Shown here: one piece after another, positions 1-13,800 of the stretch | Numbering within the stretch: position 1 is the stretch's first letter | Layout: every line of letters starts with the position of its first letter | DNA from: Tetrahymena thermophila SB210 | Taxonomy: Eukaryota; Ciliophora; Oligohymenophorea; Hymenostomatida; Tetrahymenidae | DNA length: 64,000 nt | Direction: 5' to 3' | NCBI RefSeq assembly: GCF_000189635.1 | Contig: NW_002475999.1 | Coordinates: forward strand, 124,001 to 188,000 | Made by a program: the position numbers and the translations under genes | The notes under the pieces: generated by a model | What the model was told of the DNA's origin: nothing | Database searches by the model: none | What the model saw: the letters and a program-made list of their open reading frames with translations, nothing else

Positions 1-1068
1 TTGTACTTTAAAAAAATAATTCAAGCACTCTTTAATTCATGAAAACTTTATTATCTTTTAATAAATCTTGTTATTAATTAATCAATCAATCATTCACTCG
101 CAACAAATAAAAATTATACAAAAGAAAGATATCTTACGTTTCTATTCATTTGAGTGTAAGGCTCTATAAGCAAAGATAAAGTATACATGAATTCCTTACT
201 TCTATTTAAATTACTCACCATCATCAAAGTTTAAATTTTTTATTTCAAAAAAGCTAAAATTATTTAATTATTAATTACACAGTCCATATATGTTTTCCTT
301 ATTTATTTTAAGTTTGAAGGACCATTATATTTAAATTATTTTTTTTAGATATATTGCAAATTTTTGATTTTAAGAAATCTTTATTTTTGTAAAATATTTT
401 TTTATGGTTAAATATTTATTCCAGTAGCTACCTACATTTATTACTCTTGCTTAACTAGCACTTTAAAGAAAAGCCTTTATATATATTTATTATTTCCTTA
501 TTATGGTTGTAGCTTAACTTTATACAAATTTCTAATAAATAATAACCTAAATATATATGTTCATTGTTTACATAATATATATATTGAGAATTGGAGACTT
601 AAATTATATTTTTATAAGCGATAAAATATATTGATTGTAACATATGATAGAATAGAAATAATTTTATGATTATTCTTTCTAATGTTAGAAAATTTGAGGC
701 TAAAGAATTTTTTATTAGAAGTATAAATTTATTTTATGAAGTCTAAGTTCACTTTTAACCAATTAAAGAATGAAAGGTTTTTTTTATAATAGCTTACTTT
801 TAAAGATTTCATGGAGTGCTTGAATCTCAGATTGAAAATTAATATTAATTACGAAGTATGGTAAATTCCTTAATAAATATTTAATGTTTTTAAATTGAAT
901 GTTAAAATCTTTGTTTACTTTCGAATCAAAAGCCTAATTAATAAAGAATCTAACTATTAAGCAGAAGAAATTTAATCTAATGATCTGGATGGGATCTTAG
1001 TAATTAATCTAAACCATATACTTATTAAAAATTTAATTAATAAATAAATATTTATTTAGCAAAAAACA
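1..1068. other. Intergenic, upstream flank of gene A
   Basis: AT-rich DNA with no reading frame that stays open under the ciliate code and no RNA gene that I can recognise. It presumably holds the promoter and 5' UTR of the gene starting at 1069. An A-rich stretch lies directly before that ATG. Confidence 0.5.
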
Positions 1069-4000
1069 ATGTCAAAATTTCATCTAATTACATTTCTAAT
1101 TTACCAAATAAGTATTTTATTCACTATAATAGAAGCGCAATCAGCAGATATATGCTAAATTGGGTGTATCAACTGCTAAGGTTCTTCAAATACTTAATCA
1201 TCTGTTTAATGTAGCTAGTGTGATTATAGATTTTAACTAAACAATAATAGATGCAAATTCTTAGACTGTCCTACTAATACTTATTTACAAAGATATACTA
1301 GTTCCTAAAATGGCCAATCTTATAATTCTGATACTTGCTAATCAATATGCGATGCTACGTACTATGAAAATACAGCTTAAAATACTTGTGATAAGTAGCA
1401 AACATGCTCAATTTCATACTAATCTAACTTAGGAAATTAAAGCATTACAAATTTAGGAACTATTGAATCAATATACTAAGTAAATAATAATATCTCAATA
1501 ATAATTTATCCTACTTTTGCGAGGCTAATAAATACAAACTCAGGATAATATTTATCAGATATAATTGACACCACGATTTTAAAAGTATTATATTTTCAAA
1601 ATGTGCTTTTAATTTTTTCAACGACTAATCAAGTAATAAAGTGGGATTTTGACTTTAACTTTAAAACAAGTCTTATTTAAATTTAATAAGGTAGTTTGTC
1701 TAAAAAGTCACAACTTTTTGATTTAATTGATGGCTAATATGCAATTTCAAGCTTTGACGAATCATAGAACATTGTATATTTTACTAGAATTTATTTAGAT
1801 AATTAACCTAAAATCCCAGACATTTCTGTTCCTTCTTTTAAGTACATAGGATGCACATTAAAAGTGGTAAGTTCCTTTATTTTATGTTTTGGAAAAGACT
1901 AGTAATTAATTACAAAAAGATTAATCATAGCATAATAATAATTAGTAATTTAAGATATCAATTAGAATCCTAGTTGCTAGAACTCAATATTTTCCTAGAA
2001 CTCTATAATCCAATCGATTTTCTTAGATTTTGCATCTTATTCTTAGATAATTGTGTTATAGTAATATATACAATAACTTATATAAGTAACCTTTGACAAA
2101 ATTAATTAGTCGTTTGAGTGTAAACTCACTAATTTATTTGACATCCCTAATAAATTAAGAATGGTTGATTTAAATAATTAATAATACATGTTAGCTATTA
2201 ATTTCAGCTCTAAATTAATATTTTTTGATTAAGATATGAAACAATTACATTCAATAGATTTTTCTCCTAATTAAGCGTCTGACATAGTATTTGCAAAGGA
2301 TCAAAACAGCAATTATATGACTTCTTACAAGTTATATACTATTTAACCTGCGTCATAATAAGCCTTAATATATAGAATAAATATATCAATTTAATCTACT
2401 ACGATGTTAAAAGCAATTCCTATATTAGTAGGATAAGCTGCTTATTTTATAGCGTACAAAAACAAAACTATTTATTACGATTAGATCAGAACACTTTATG
2501 GAAATAGTTAATTATTTATTGTAAACAGTAATTTGTAAAGTGTTAATATTATAACAGACGAAATTCAATATTTAGTGACCCCTTTTTAATAAAAGTAAAT
2601 TTCTCACACAAACGCAATCAAATAAATTATTTATTCTGAGGATTCTCTTTTCTTGCTAACTTGTTCTTAAGATGGTTACATAATGGCTTGGTACACATTG
2701 ACAAGTTTGAATCCATCATTTCTCTATATGGTTTCATAAAACGGAGAAGAATGCAGAAATATATTGATCCATTAAAATAGCTGGGTGGTTGCTTTATTCT
2801 CTCGTTCTATTGTTATTTTTTAGCTCAGAAATTAATATATTAAAATTGTCTATCCTTTCGCAAATGCTGCTTCTGATACATCCTAATTTATAGCGTAATA
2901 TACTCAAAGTATATTATTATATTATGACAGTAAATTCTTCCTCATGAGTGGAAGCGATCTTACTTAGATAGCATAAGGAAACTATTCTGGTAATAAAATT
3001 TTATAAATTTATACTGTTTTAGAAACAAAAATAGTAATATAAAATGCTGATAACTCACTATAACTATACCAATTTGATCCAAAATAGCAATATTAATTTA
3101 GCTAAATTAATGGTATGTCTTATTAAAGTAGATTTGCAAGTTTTACTTACATTTAAATTGATATGATATCTCCCAGTGATTTTGAACTAATTATAGGATG
3201 CATTAATAACGCCTTCATAATTCTTAATAGCTCATTTAAAGAACAATTAGTTCATTAATTAACTAATGGATTTCCATTTAATATCAAAAAATATTCAGAT
3301 AATAATATTTATATTTTATTTGGCTTTGATATTAATGGGACATCAAAGTATTTCCACTATGCGGTTTTTAGATCTATAAATAAAGGCATATTGTATGATT
3401 CAAGTTTTAATCTTTCTTTTAATTTAGGATTGCATCCTTATGTTGACTATAAATCAAATACAAATATACAATATTTATGTACTTTACCTATTTCATTTGC
3501 TACTGTCATTTTAAAAGGGATGTTTTTGACTCAGTCACTTGGTGTTAGTTATGGCTTTTTTGCCTACTCTTATGGAGGAGTCATTTCAAGTTATGCTATA
3601 AAAGATAATGGAAATATATAATACTATGGCAACTAAAGTGGTAACTTAAGTTTTGATTCAGTGGATTATCAAAATTACTATTAACTATAACTCAGCTAAA
3701 ATTTCATTTTTGGTAGTGTAAGCTAAGTATTAGTGAGTCCTTTCTTAGAATAAATTTTTGTTTTGCATTATTAAGTAGATCTCTATAATATATTTACTTT
3801 TTAGCTCTAAGGCTAAATTAAATTTGATAGTTAGTATGACTCAGAAAAAGTGATAAATTTGCTTTATTCAGAGAAGAATAATTTTGTTATTGCATTTAAG
3901 AGTAAGTAGCTTATAGTAATAAATTCTAAATAAATTAATTAGCCATTTAAGTTAAATTCAGTTTAGTAAATTTAGGGTGTATAACTTGATGAAGCTAACA

Positions 4001-7000
4001 AAAACTTTTACATTTATGGAAGTTCACTAAGGGTTTATAGCTTTGATTTATCTTACTCATCAGAAATTACAAAGGAGGGATTCTAAAGCTATTAATAATG
4101 TATAATAACTAGTAATCTAATAATATGCAAAACTAATTCAAGTACTGTTTCTATTTTTAATAAAAAGACACAAAATTTAATTGCTAGTTTTGATGTTATT
4201 AATTAGCCTAAAACGTTTAAGCTATTTGTGGATGAGACTAATAGCTAAATATTTATAAGTACAACATTTATTTAAGTATATGATTTCACAGGAAATCTTA
4301 TAAGTTAAATTTCAAATATTTCACAGAATATAGCTGATTTACAACTGTTTGGAAATACAATAGCTGTATTAACTCTACCATGTAATTAATTTTTATATTA
4401 ATATTTTAAATTTTAAATTTTATATTTTAATATAGCTATATTCTTTTACCAAAGATAGACATTAGCCTATATAAAAAGTATTAAGCCATTTGGAGGAGGA
4501 AATATTCTCGGCTATTATTATATATCAGATTATAATACTGTTGCTTATTATGCTGATGAAATTAGATATGGATAAGTATTTTATTTTAACTTAGTTACAT
4601 AACTAGATGACGGCTATACGTTAGGATCTTATCCTGAGTTAGGAATAGGTAGTGTTACAGCTTTGTTTTATGATAGTTTTAACTCCCGTCTTAATTATAT
4701 TGATACTGTTGGAATATTATACAGTATTAATTTCCTTAACTAGAGATCATTTTATAATGTAATAAACTTTTTAGAATTTAAATCCTAAACATATAAAGTC
4801 AATTTGGCAGTTGATCATACTTATAATACATTATTTGTCTATAATTAAAACTTAATTTTATACTTTAACTTTAATGATGTTCAAAAATCAACAATTATTC
4901 AAAGCGCTAAAGCAGTTTAGTTTTTCTTTAAATACTAGCCTCCTTCGTCAAATGACTTATCTCAGACATATTATTATGTATTTGATAATAACAACATTCT
5001 TTATTCATACAAAGATTTTACTTAAATATACATAACCTACTTTGTAAAATAAATAAGAGATGTTAAGCAGATAGATGAATATAAAATAGTTATCTTTATT
5101 TTTGATGATTAAATATTAATTTATACATAGGACTAAATATCTTAGCAACAGATCTCCTTTAATAACTATGTAGCTGCTATCAATGACCCTAAAGTTAGAA
5201 GATTTTTAACTAATTAGCTTCTACTTACATATGACTATTAAATTATTCACATAAATTATTTGTTTTACTTAGATGGAACAAATAACTGGAAAAAAAAAGT
5301 TTTTAATGTAGGATAAAGTAATGAATTCTTCAAAAACTGTATTTCTTTTGGAGTGAAAACTCAGCAAAAAACATTATACTCTTTAGATTCAGGAAGATTA
5401 ATGCTATATGATGAATCTACAATGACTTAATAATAAATTTTACCATAATGGTAGGCTTAGTAAAATATGCAAACCAATTATATTAAATATTTCACTTAAA
5501 CAACCAAATTTGCTATTTTAGGCTATTTAAATAATGTAATAACAGTAATTTCCGTTGCTGATTATTCTATAGTTAAATAGGTTGATGTTAGCACATTAAC
5601 TAAATCAACTCTTAACGAGCTGAGTGTGATTTTTGCAGATGAATAGTATAGTAGAGTTTTTATCTCTTTCATGTATCAAAAACTGATATTTGTTCTTGAC
5701 TTATAAACACTCTCCTTCTTGTAGTATATTAACTTCCCTAATAACTAATTCAATAGGATAACTTAAAACAGTAATTATATTTTCGCCTACTCTAACTCAT
5801 AAGTAAATATATTTTAAAGGGCAACATTGAAATACATAAGCTTTATTAAAAAAAATAATTTAATCAACCAAATATTGAATTTTATAATTGTTGATGAAAC
5901 AAAAATTATCATATCAATGAATACATAGATTGATATTTATATGATTAATAAAGATAGTAGTATTAGCTTAATTGATTCATCACCTTTCATCAATTCTGAA
6001 ATAATTAGTTCTTATGTGTAAACTACTGATAGCACTATTCTAAGAATAGTTGGAGTTTCTTAAAATGGTATTTTTGAAAAAAGGATAAATATAATGGTCT
6101 TTAGCTAGTAAAACTCGTATTACACACCTCAAAACTAACTCAGATACTCATGCTATTCTTAAATAAGCATGATTGATAGAGTGAATGCCTAAAAATAATT
6201 TTAGATATCTTACAATGTAAACAATTAAAATACAGATTACAGAATTATAACAACTTTTGGCTAAGACATAAAATAAATCGACTTTATACAAGATTCTACT
6301 ATAAAAGTAATTATAGCACCAGATGCTTCAAATTCTAAGCAGATTCTTATTCTCAAATAAAATTCACTATAAAGTATTTAAAGGAATTAAGTATACATTT
6401 AGAATTTCACATTATAATTGGATAGCAATAATTAGATTTACTTATTTTCAAATATTACATAATCTGTTAAGTGGTAGAATATGGCAATAAAAAATTAAAA
6501 TATTACAAATGCTCAAATATTGTTTAGTAAACTTTAAGATGTTACAATATCAAATTTGGTAATAGATAACATTATCTATAACTAAAATTATAGTGAAAGT
6601 GATAACCTAAGTTAATGGAATGAAACTTTTATTTTATTTCAAGATTGTAATAACATTTACTTAGATAATATTACCATCTCCTCTACAAATATATGGAAGA
6701 GGTCTCTCATATTTGGTTTTTTAAGAACTAATAATGTCTAAATTAATAATCTAACCATAGTTAATAGCAACTTTTATTAAATAATAGCATTTTAAAATGG
6801 TTAAAATATTCAAATCAATAAAGTAAACATGAAAAATAATAGTAATCCTTAAAGATTACCTTATGGTTTATAAGCCTAGCAAAGTTCAGATTATTTGAAG
6901 GATAATAGCGAAATATTTGCAATAAGCATAGTTGGATATTAAAATACATTACTTTAAGGGATCACATTATAGTTCAACTAAAACATACTTTTTCTAAAGT

Positions 7001-9941
7001 ATATTAATAGTTATAAAAGTGATAGCGAATAAGTTATTTTGTTTAATGATAAAGTTTAAATCTAAAATTGTTTAATAACACAAACAATAACAAATTAAGA
7101 TTCTTCAATAGTAGATTCAAAATAAATAAATTAAGCTCTAATTAGTATTTAATCAACACAAATTTAATTGATTAATTTTAGTTTTAATTTGAATTAAGGA
7201 AATATTTTGATATAAAATTCTAAATAGATAAAAATCCAAGACTCGTTTTTTTAAAATAATACATCTCTAGATGGTGGAGCTTTATAATTAAATTATATAA
7301 GTTCAACTGAGATTATTAACAGTTCATTCACTTAAAATCAAGCCATAGGTTCAGGTGGTGCTATTTTTATGAGGGAAGTTCAAAGTTTAACTTTTGACTA
7401 AAAATCAATTGTTTCTTAAAACACTGCATAAATAGGTGGAGGAGTCCGAATCATATCATCAAATATAAACCCTACGTAATCTATAGCGAATTAATCCAGA
7501 GTAAGTTAAAACACAGCTCAGATATATGGAAAAGATATAGGAATTTTCCCTTTTAGAATTATAGTAAATATTGAAGAGTAGAATTTGAGAAAATTATAAG
7601 AAAATAAATCGTAAAGCTTAAATGAAATTAAAAATAGTACAGATTAAATTTAGCAACACAAAGTATTTACTTTAGATAGAAATTTAGGTTCACAAAATCT
7701 ATCAATTTAATCTTTTAGGAGTGGTGATAACTTACCATTAAACATTCAGTTTGTAGACTAATATGACTAAGTTGTTTAGTTTTCTATTTAAAAATTAAAA
7801 GCACAGAATTATTCCTCTAGTGTCTTACAGGAATTAAACTCTTTTTAGATTGAAATTACAGCCAATGATACTATCCTATCTTAGGTGACAGGTTAAACAT
7901 TTGTCAATTATAATTAATTCAATGAAAATAATAAGATCTTTAAATTTACTTCTCTTCAAATAAATGCCCATCCTTTATCCAAAAGACCATTTTTAATAAA
8001 AGCAACAACTAATTCATTTTTTGAATCAGCATAAATAAGTGTAAATGTAAACATAGAATTCCGTTAGTGTTAAAAGGGTGAAATATTTAAAATGGTAACC
8101 TAAGAAATTCAAATATGTGAAATATGCTAAAGTGGATTTTACTCTTTGACTGAACCTAAAGATAATTCAAACGAATCAATTTCTTGTTTAAAATGCCCTG
8201 CTTAAGCTGCTTCTTGTTAGGCTGATAAAATTGTCCTAAAAGATGGTTATTGGAGAGAAAACCCCTTCACAGATAATATTCTTTATTGTGATAAAATTAA
8301 TTAAATTACAACTTGCAAAGAAAGTGATATAGAGAGTAAATAAGGTTGCATATAAGGGTATATAGGTCCACTATGTTAATAATGTGATTTTTAAGGAAAG
8401 CTATGGAGCAACAGATATAGTTAGTCCTCTTTAAATTAGTCTTGTTAAGAATGCAGTCAAAATCAGCTGATTATTTCTTTCTTAATTGTCATTAGTAAAA
8501 ATTTTTACCTTTTTCATTTTACATTTTATTAAATTAAAATAAAAATAGTTTTTAATCTAAAAATTTTTTTATTTAAAATTAATCAAATAATAAATAAAAA
8601 ATATTTTAGAATCATCAAATAAATTATTTTTTTTTTATAAAAATAGCTATTTTGCTCTTTCTTTACTTCATGGTTAGTATTATCATGTTTATAAATAACT
8701 TTTAATTTCACTCGATAAGTACTTATATTCGCTATATGCAGTTTCTTCCTCTGTCGGCAAGTTGCATGAATGATCAATCAACATACTATATAAAGTCTTT
8801 AATTAATTATATTTAATTATCTTCAATTCTATTTTAATCAAGTGTTAGTTCATCTAATATAACATCTGCAATACATTCTACAAGTTATATTGGAACTCCC
8901 TCTACTTAAGTGTTCTCTAATATTCATTGTCTCTATCCTGATTATTTCTTCAATAAGTATGGAGTAGCATAAGTTAAAATACTGATTGAGTCAATTTATC
9001 CTGTAATTTTACTTGGTTTCATCAGCTTAATTTTTTATATTTTAGCCAAATTTAAGCTTCTAAATATAAAGCTTCATCATAATTATGCTACATTGACTAT
9101 CATTTTTTTTTCATTTTAGCCAGGCTTAATAACTTTACTATCAAATTCTCTATCTTGTAGAAAATTAGGTGAAAACAAATATGTTTAGATAAACCTTTTA
9201 CTAAGTTGCGATGATTCCTCATACAAACTATTTTCTTATATTTACATAATCCCTTACCTAACTATTTTATTAATATTACCTTTCTTTGTCATGAAGAAGC
9301 TTTACAATCATAGAAAAAATTTAGATTATTGCACAACAAAATATAAACTTGGGTATTTTTATCTTGATTACAAGCCTAATTTATATTTCTGGGAATTTAT
9401 ACGTATATACTTTAAGACATTCATAGCTATATTCTATATTCTCTATGAGTAAAATGATTAAAGCTTTGCTTATTAAGTAGTTTCTCTAATATTATGTTTA
9501 TACTTAGTTATGATTTATATATACAAACCATACTTACAAAAGAAAGTACTCAAGCTAGACTGCGCCTCACTTTTAATCTTGATATTTAACATTGTCCTAC
9601 AATAATTACAAATTGCTAGCTAGATAAGCCAAATCTTAATCCTTGCCTACTTACTGCACTTCTTTTTTATAGCTTTTGTTATTCTTGTCATAATTCGTTT
9701 GAAGCTTAACAAGAAATAATCTGGATATGTTTAAATCATAAAAAAATTTTTCTAAAAATTTTTACCAAAATACATATTTAATTTCATATTTATTTAAGTA
9801 AAAAATCATGATTAAACATTAAAGCGCTGGATTTTGATTAAAAAATAGTTGAATAATTTAACAAGATAATAAGCAGAAAAAACTAAGTAAAATTGTGATA
9901 ACTTCATCAGTAAAAAAATGTCATAATCAAGTAAGTTATTT

Positions 9942-9976
<35 letters not shown>

Positions 9977-10491
9977 TTTTTGTTAAAATTAATTTGCAAT
10001 AATAGAAACTCAATCATAACTGAAAAACAATTCTAAACAATAACTTGATTCTCAATATATAGTATAATCAAATACCATTTTAAAAGATAATATAACTCCA
10101 AACTAATCTTAGATCTTAAACGTAGGAAGTAAAAATTTTATTTTATTTTAAAAAAATTAAATGATTTATTTCTTTATTTTAACTAATTTTAGGTCCTAAA
10201 TTATCAAATATTTTAAATATTTAAAGAAGCAGATTCTGCAATTTTAATATAGAGAAAGGTTTAATTTTAATAAAAGAAATTTAAGAATCAGATTAAATAA
10301 ATCATTAAATTGATATTGATTTATAATCTATGTAGAATAGTTTAGATATTTAAAGTAGTATACAATATGATGAAATGCCAAAGCACTAAAAATAAAAAAA
10401 CTAGCTTAAAGAAGTAGATAATGTTATATTCAAATAATTTAGCATAGCTGATTAAAATAAAAATCTTATAAAAATGTTTGAACAAAATTGA
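1069..10491 (+). CDS. Giant multi-pass membrane protein, paralogue A (propeller, beta-helix, Cys-rich, TM)
   Basis: About 3,000 residues once TAA and TAG are read as Gln. The start is supported by a hydrophobic signal peptide (MSKFHLITFLIYQIS...IEA) followed by a Cys motif (CQIGCINCQ). A WD40-like segment near 2600-2730 contains LLTCSQDGYIMAWYTL. A second propeller-like region follows to about 4380. From about 6400 to 7600 there is N- and G-rich sequence of the polymorphic beta-helix type (LDGGALQL, GSGGAIFM, IGGGVRI). A Cys-rich block at 8070-8460 contains LKDGYWREN and GCIQGYIGPLCQQCD. Several membrane spans and a polar tail follow, ending in TGA. Introns inferred from frame are 4382-4435, 8495-8646, 9931-10005 and 10139-10192; others are possible. 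The protein is likely a cell-surface receptor or adhesin, but its function is unknown. It is paralogous to the genes at 16959 and 27337. Confidence 0.85.
9934..9979. repeat. TTTA microsatellite inside an intron of gene A
   Basis: About ten consecutive TTTA units lie just after a GTAAG donor, inside the inferred intron 9931-10005. Copy number is likely to vary between strains. Confidence 0.85.
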
Positions 10492-10893
10492 ATTTTTATA
10501 TAAATATTTTTAGCAAAAATCATTTATTTATTCAAAACTTTTATTACTTGTAAAAATTTATATTTTGCATTAATAGTTCAAAATAATTTTCATTAAATTC
10601 CTAAATTTACTTTGAAATAAATAAAATTCAAACCAATATTTATTGGTAAAATGATAATTTTATAGACAATATATCTTCAAAATTTATATTATCTGTTGAG
10701 TATCAACTTAATTTTATACAGAAAATTTAATTCAAATTATAAATTTAAATAGCATGAGACTACAAAAGAAAATAAAAACACCAAAAAAAATAAAAAGAAA
10801 ATATTCAAAATTCAAAAAATAATTTTGCAAAATATGGAATAAAAATAAACAATTAATAAGAAAATGAAAGATAAATATTCTATATTTTTCTGT
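10492..10893. other. Convergent intergenic region between gene A and the TPR gene
   Basis: Very AT-rich DNA between the TGA of gene A on the plus strand and the TGA of the TPR gene on the minus strand. It must carry both 3' ends. I see no gene in it. Confidence 0.5.
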
Positions 10894-13800
10894 TCATAAC
10901 CAGGATTTAGATTATGCTATGTATTGTTCACAGTCTGGGTCATTTGGATCAATTTTAAGAGCTTTTTTATATTGAGTTAAAGCTTTATTCATCTATTTTT
11001 TTTCATCGAAAATTACTCCTAAATTTATGTAACCATCAATATATTTTGGATCTATTGAAATGACCTTTTGATAACATTATATAGCTTTTCCTATTTTCTT
11101 TTTTTCTGAGTAAACAAGTCCTAAATTATAAAAAGCATAGAGATAATTAGGGTTTATTTCAAGAGCCTTTTGATAGCAGGCAAGAGCTTCATCGTCATTT
11201 TAAAGATCCAAGTAAATATTACCTAATCTGTTAATTGCATTAATATACTTAGGGTCTAATTCAATTATAGTTTTGTAACAATTAATAGCATCATCAAATT
11301 TATTTTAATCTTCATAGATGATACCCATATTATAATACGCTTTGGTATATTTAGGATTTAATTCTATTGCCCTTCTATAGCATTTCAATGCCTCATCGAG
11401 CATTTCTTTTTCTTCATAAACAATACCTAGATTGTTAATAGCATCTATATAATTAGGATCTATTTCAAGTATTCTTTAATAACAGTCAAGAGCTTCATCC
11501 ATCATTTTTGAATCTAAATAAATATTTCCAAGCCTAATATATGCGCTAAAATATTTTGGACTGAGCTCAATAACTCTTTTATAGAACGCAATAGCTTAAT
11601 CAATCTACTTGTAATAGGTTTCATAGATAAGTCCAGAATTATAGAGAGCCTAATAATAATTTGGATTAAGTTCAAGAGCTTTTCTATAGTTAATTAGAGC
11701 ATCTTCCATTTTATTTTAAGCATAATAAACTAACCCAACATTATTATGTGCATTCACATAATTAGGATTTATTTCCAACGCTTTTTGATAACAAGTAAGA
11801 GCATCATCTAGCTTACCTTTCATTTCATAAATGAGTCCTAAATTATTATAGGCATTAATATATCTTGGGTCTAATTCTACAGCCTTTTTGTAGTGATAAA
11901 CTGCCTAGTCATAGTTACGTTCATCTTCAAAAGAAATTCCTAAATTGTAATGAGTTTTTACAGATTTAGGATCTAGTTCAAGAGCAGCCATGTAGCATTT
12001 TATTGCTTCAGCAGTCAATTTTTAATCTAAATAAATGTTTCCTAAACCATTTATAGCATTGAAGCATTTTGAGTCGATTTCTATAGCTTTTTTGTAATAT
12101 TCTATTGCTTTCTCATCCATTTTTTTTTCTTCATAAATGAGACCTAACTTATCATAAGCTTCTGAATAATTTGGATTGATTTCTATTGCTTTATTAAGGC
12201 AGCTAATAGCTTCATCCATGTTGAAATTAGTGTAGTAAACATATCCCAATTTATAATAGTCTTCGGGATTGTTCGTATTTTCTTCTGCTTTTTTTTTTAA
12301 GACTTCTAATTCTTCTTACTTTATTCCATCCTTGAGCAATATATTTTCTAATCTTATTTGCGCATTAGTATAATTAGGATTTATTTCTAGAGCTCTTGTG
12401 TAACATAGAATAGCTAATTCATTCTAAAATTTTAATTCGTAAACTAGTCCGGAATTATATTGAGCTTAAAAATAATTTGGGTTGATTTATAGTGCTTTAT
12501 CGTAATATTCTAAGGCATCATCTAGTTTCCTCTAATTGTAAAATATAAGTCCTATGTTATTGTAAGCATTTACATATGTAGGATCTATTTCTAAAGCTTT
12601 CTTGTAGAATTCAAGAGCTTTTTCATTCATTTACCTATCTAAATATATATTACCAGCCCTATTATATGCACTCATATATTTGGGATCTATTTCTATCACT
12701 TTTAGGAAGCAGGCAAGAGCATCGTCAAACTTAAATTTATTTTCATAAAGGACACCTAAATTGTAATGAGCTTTGACATAATTAGGATTTATTTAGATTG
12801 CCTTTATATAGCAATCTATTGCTTCATCAAACATTTATTTGTCTTCATAGACTATACCTAAATTATTAATAGCATCAATGTAATTTGGATCGATTTCTAA
12901 TATCTTTTTGAAGCATTCAAGTGCATTGTCAGTCATATATTTATCTAAATATATGTTACCAGATCTTATTAAGGCGCTGAAGTAATTTGGATTTATTTCC
13001 ATCACTTTTTTGTAGCAATCAAGTGCTTCATCAATCATTTTTTTTGCTTCATATAAAATCCCTGAGTTATAGTGAGCTTAAAAGTAATTTTTATCAATTT
13101 CAATAGCTTTTTCGTAACATTTAAGTGCTTCTTCATAATTTTTTTAGTTGTAATAAACTAAGCCAACATTATTTATGGCATTTATGTAATTTGGATTTAT
13201 TTCTAATGCTTTTTTGTAGTAATACATAGCTTCATCAAAGTTTTTCAGACAATAATAAATATATCCTAATCTGTAGTTATCATAGACACTATCTGGAGTA
13301 ATCTCAAGTATTCTTTTGAAGCATTCTATTCCTCTCTGATATTATTGCGAATCTGCATAAATATCTGCCAATCTAATCAGTGCACTAATGTACTTAGGAC
13401 TTAGTTCGATTGCTTTCTCATATTTTTCAATTGCTGTTTCCTTTTGATTTTTTAACTCATATACAAGTCCCGAATTATAGTAAGCTTAATTATATTTAGG
13501 GTTGATTTCAATTGCTTTGTTATAACTTTCAAGAGCTTCATCAAACATCTTTTTATCATAATAAACTAACCCGATGTTATTGTAAGCATTAACATAATTT
13601 GGATCTATTTCTAATGCCTTTTTGTAGTAATTTAGAGCACTATAGAGTATTTTTTTATCTAAGTAGATATTTCCCAATTTGTTATAAGCATTGATATACT
13701 TCGGATCAATTTCGATTGCTCTTTCATAAGATTCAATAGCTTGATCATGCATTTTTTTAAGTTCATACACAATACCTAAGTTATAGTGAGCCTTAACGTA

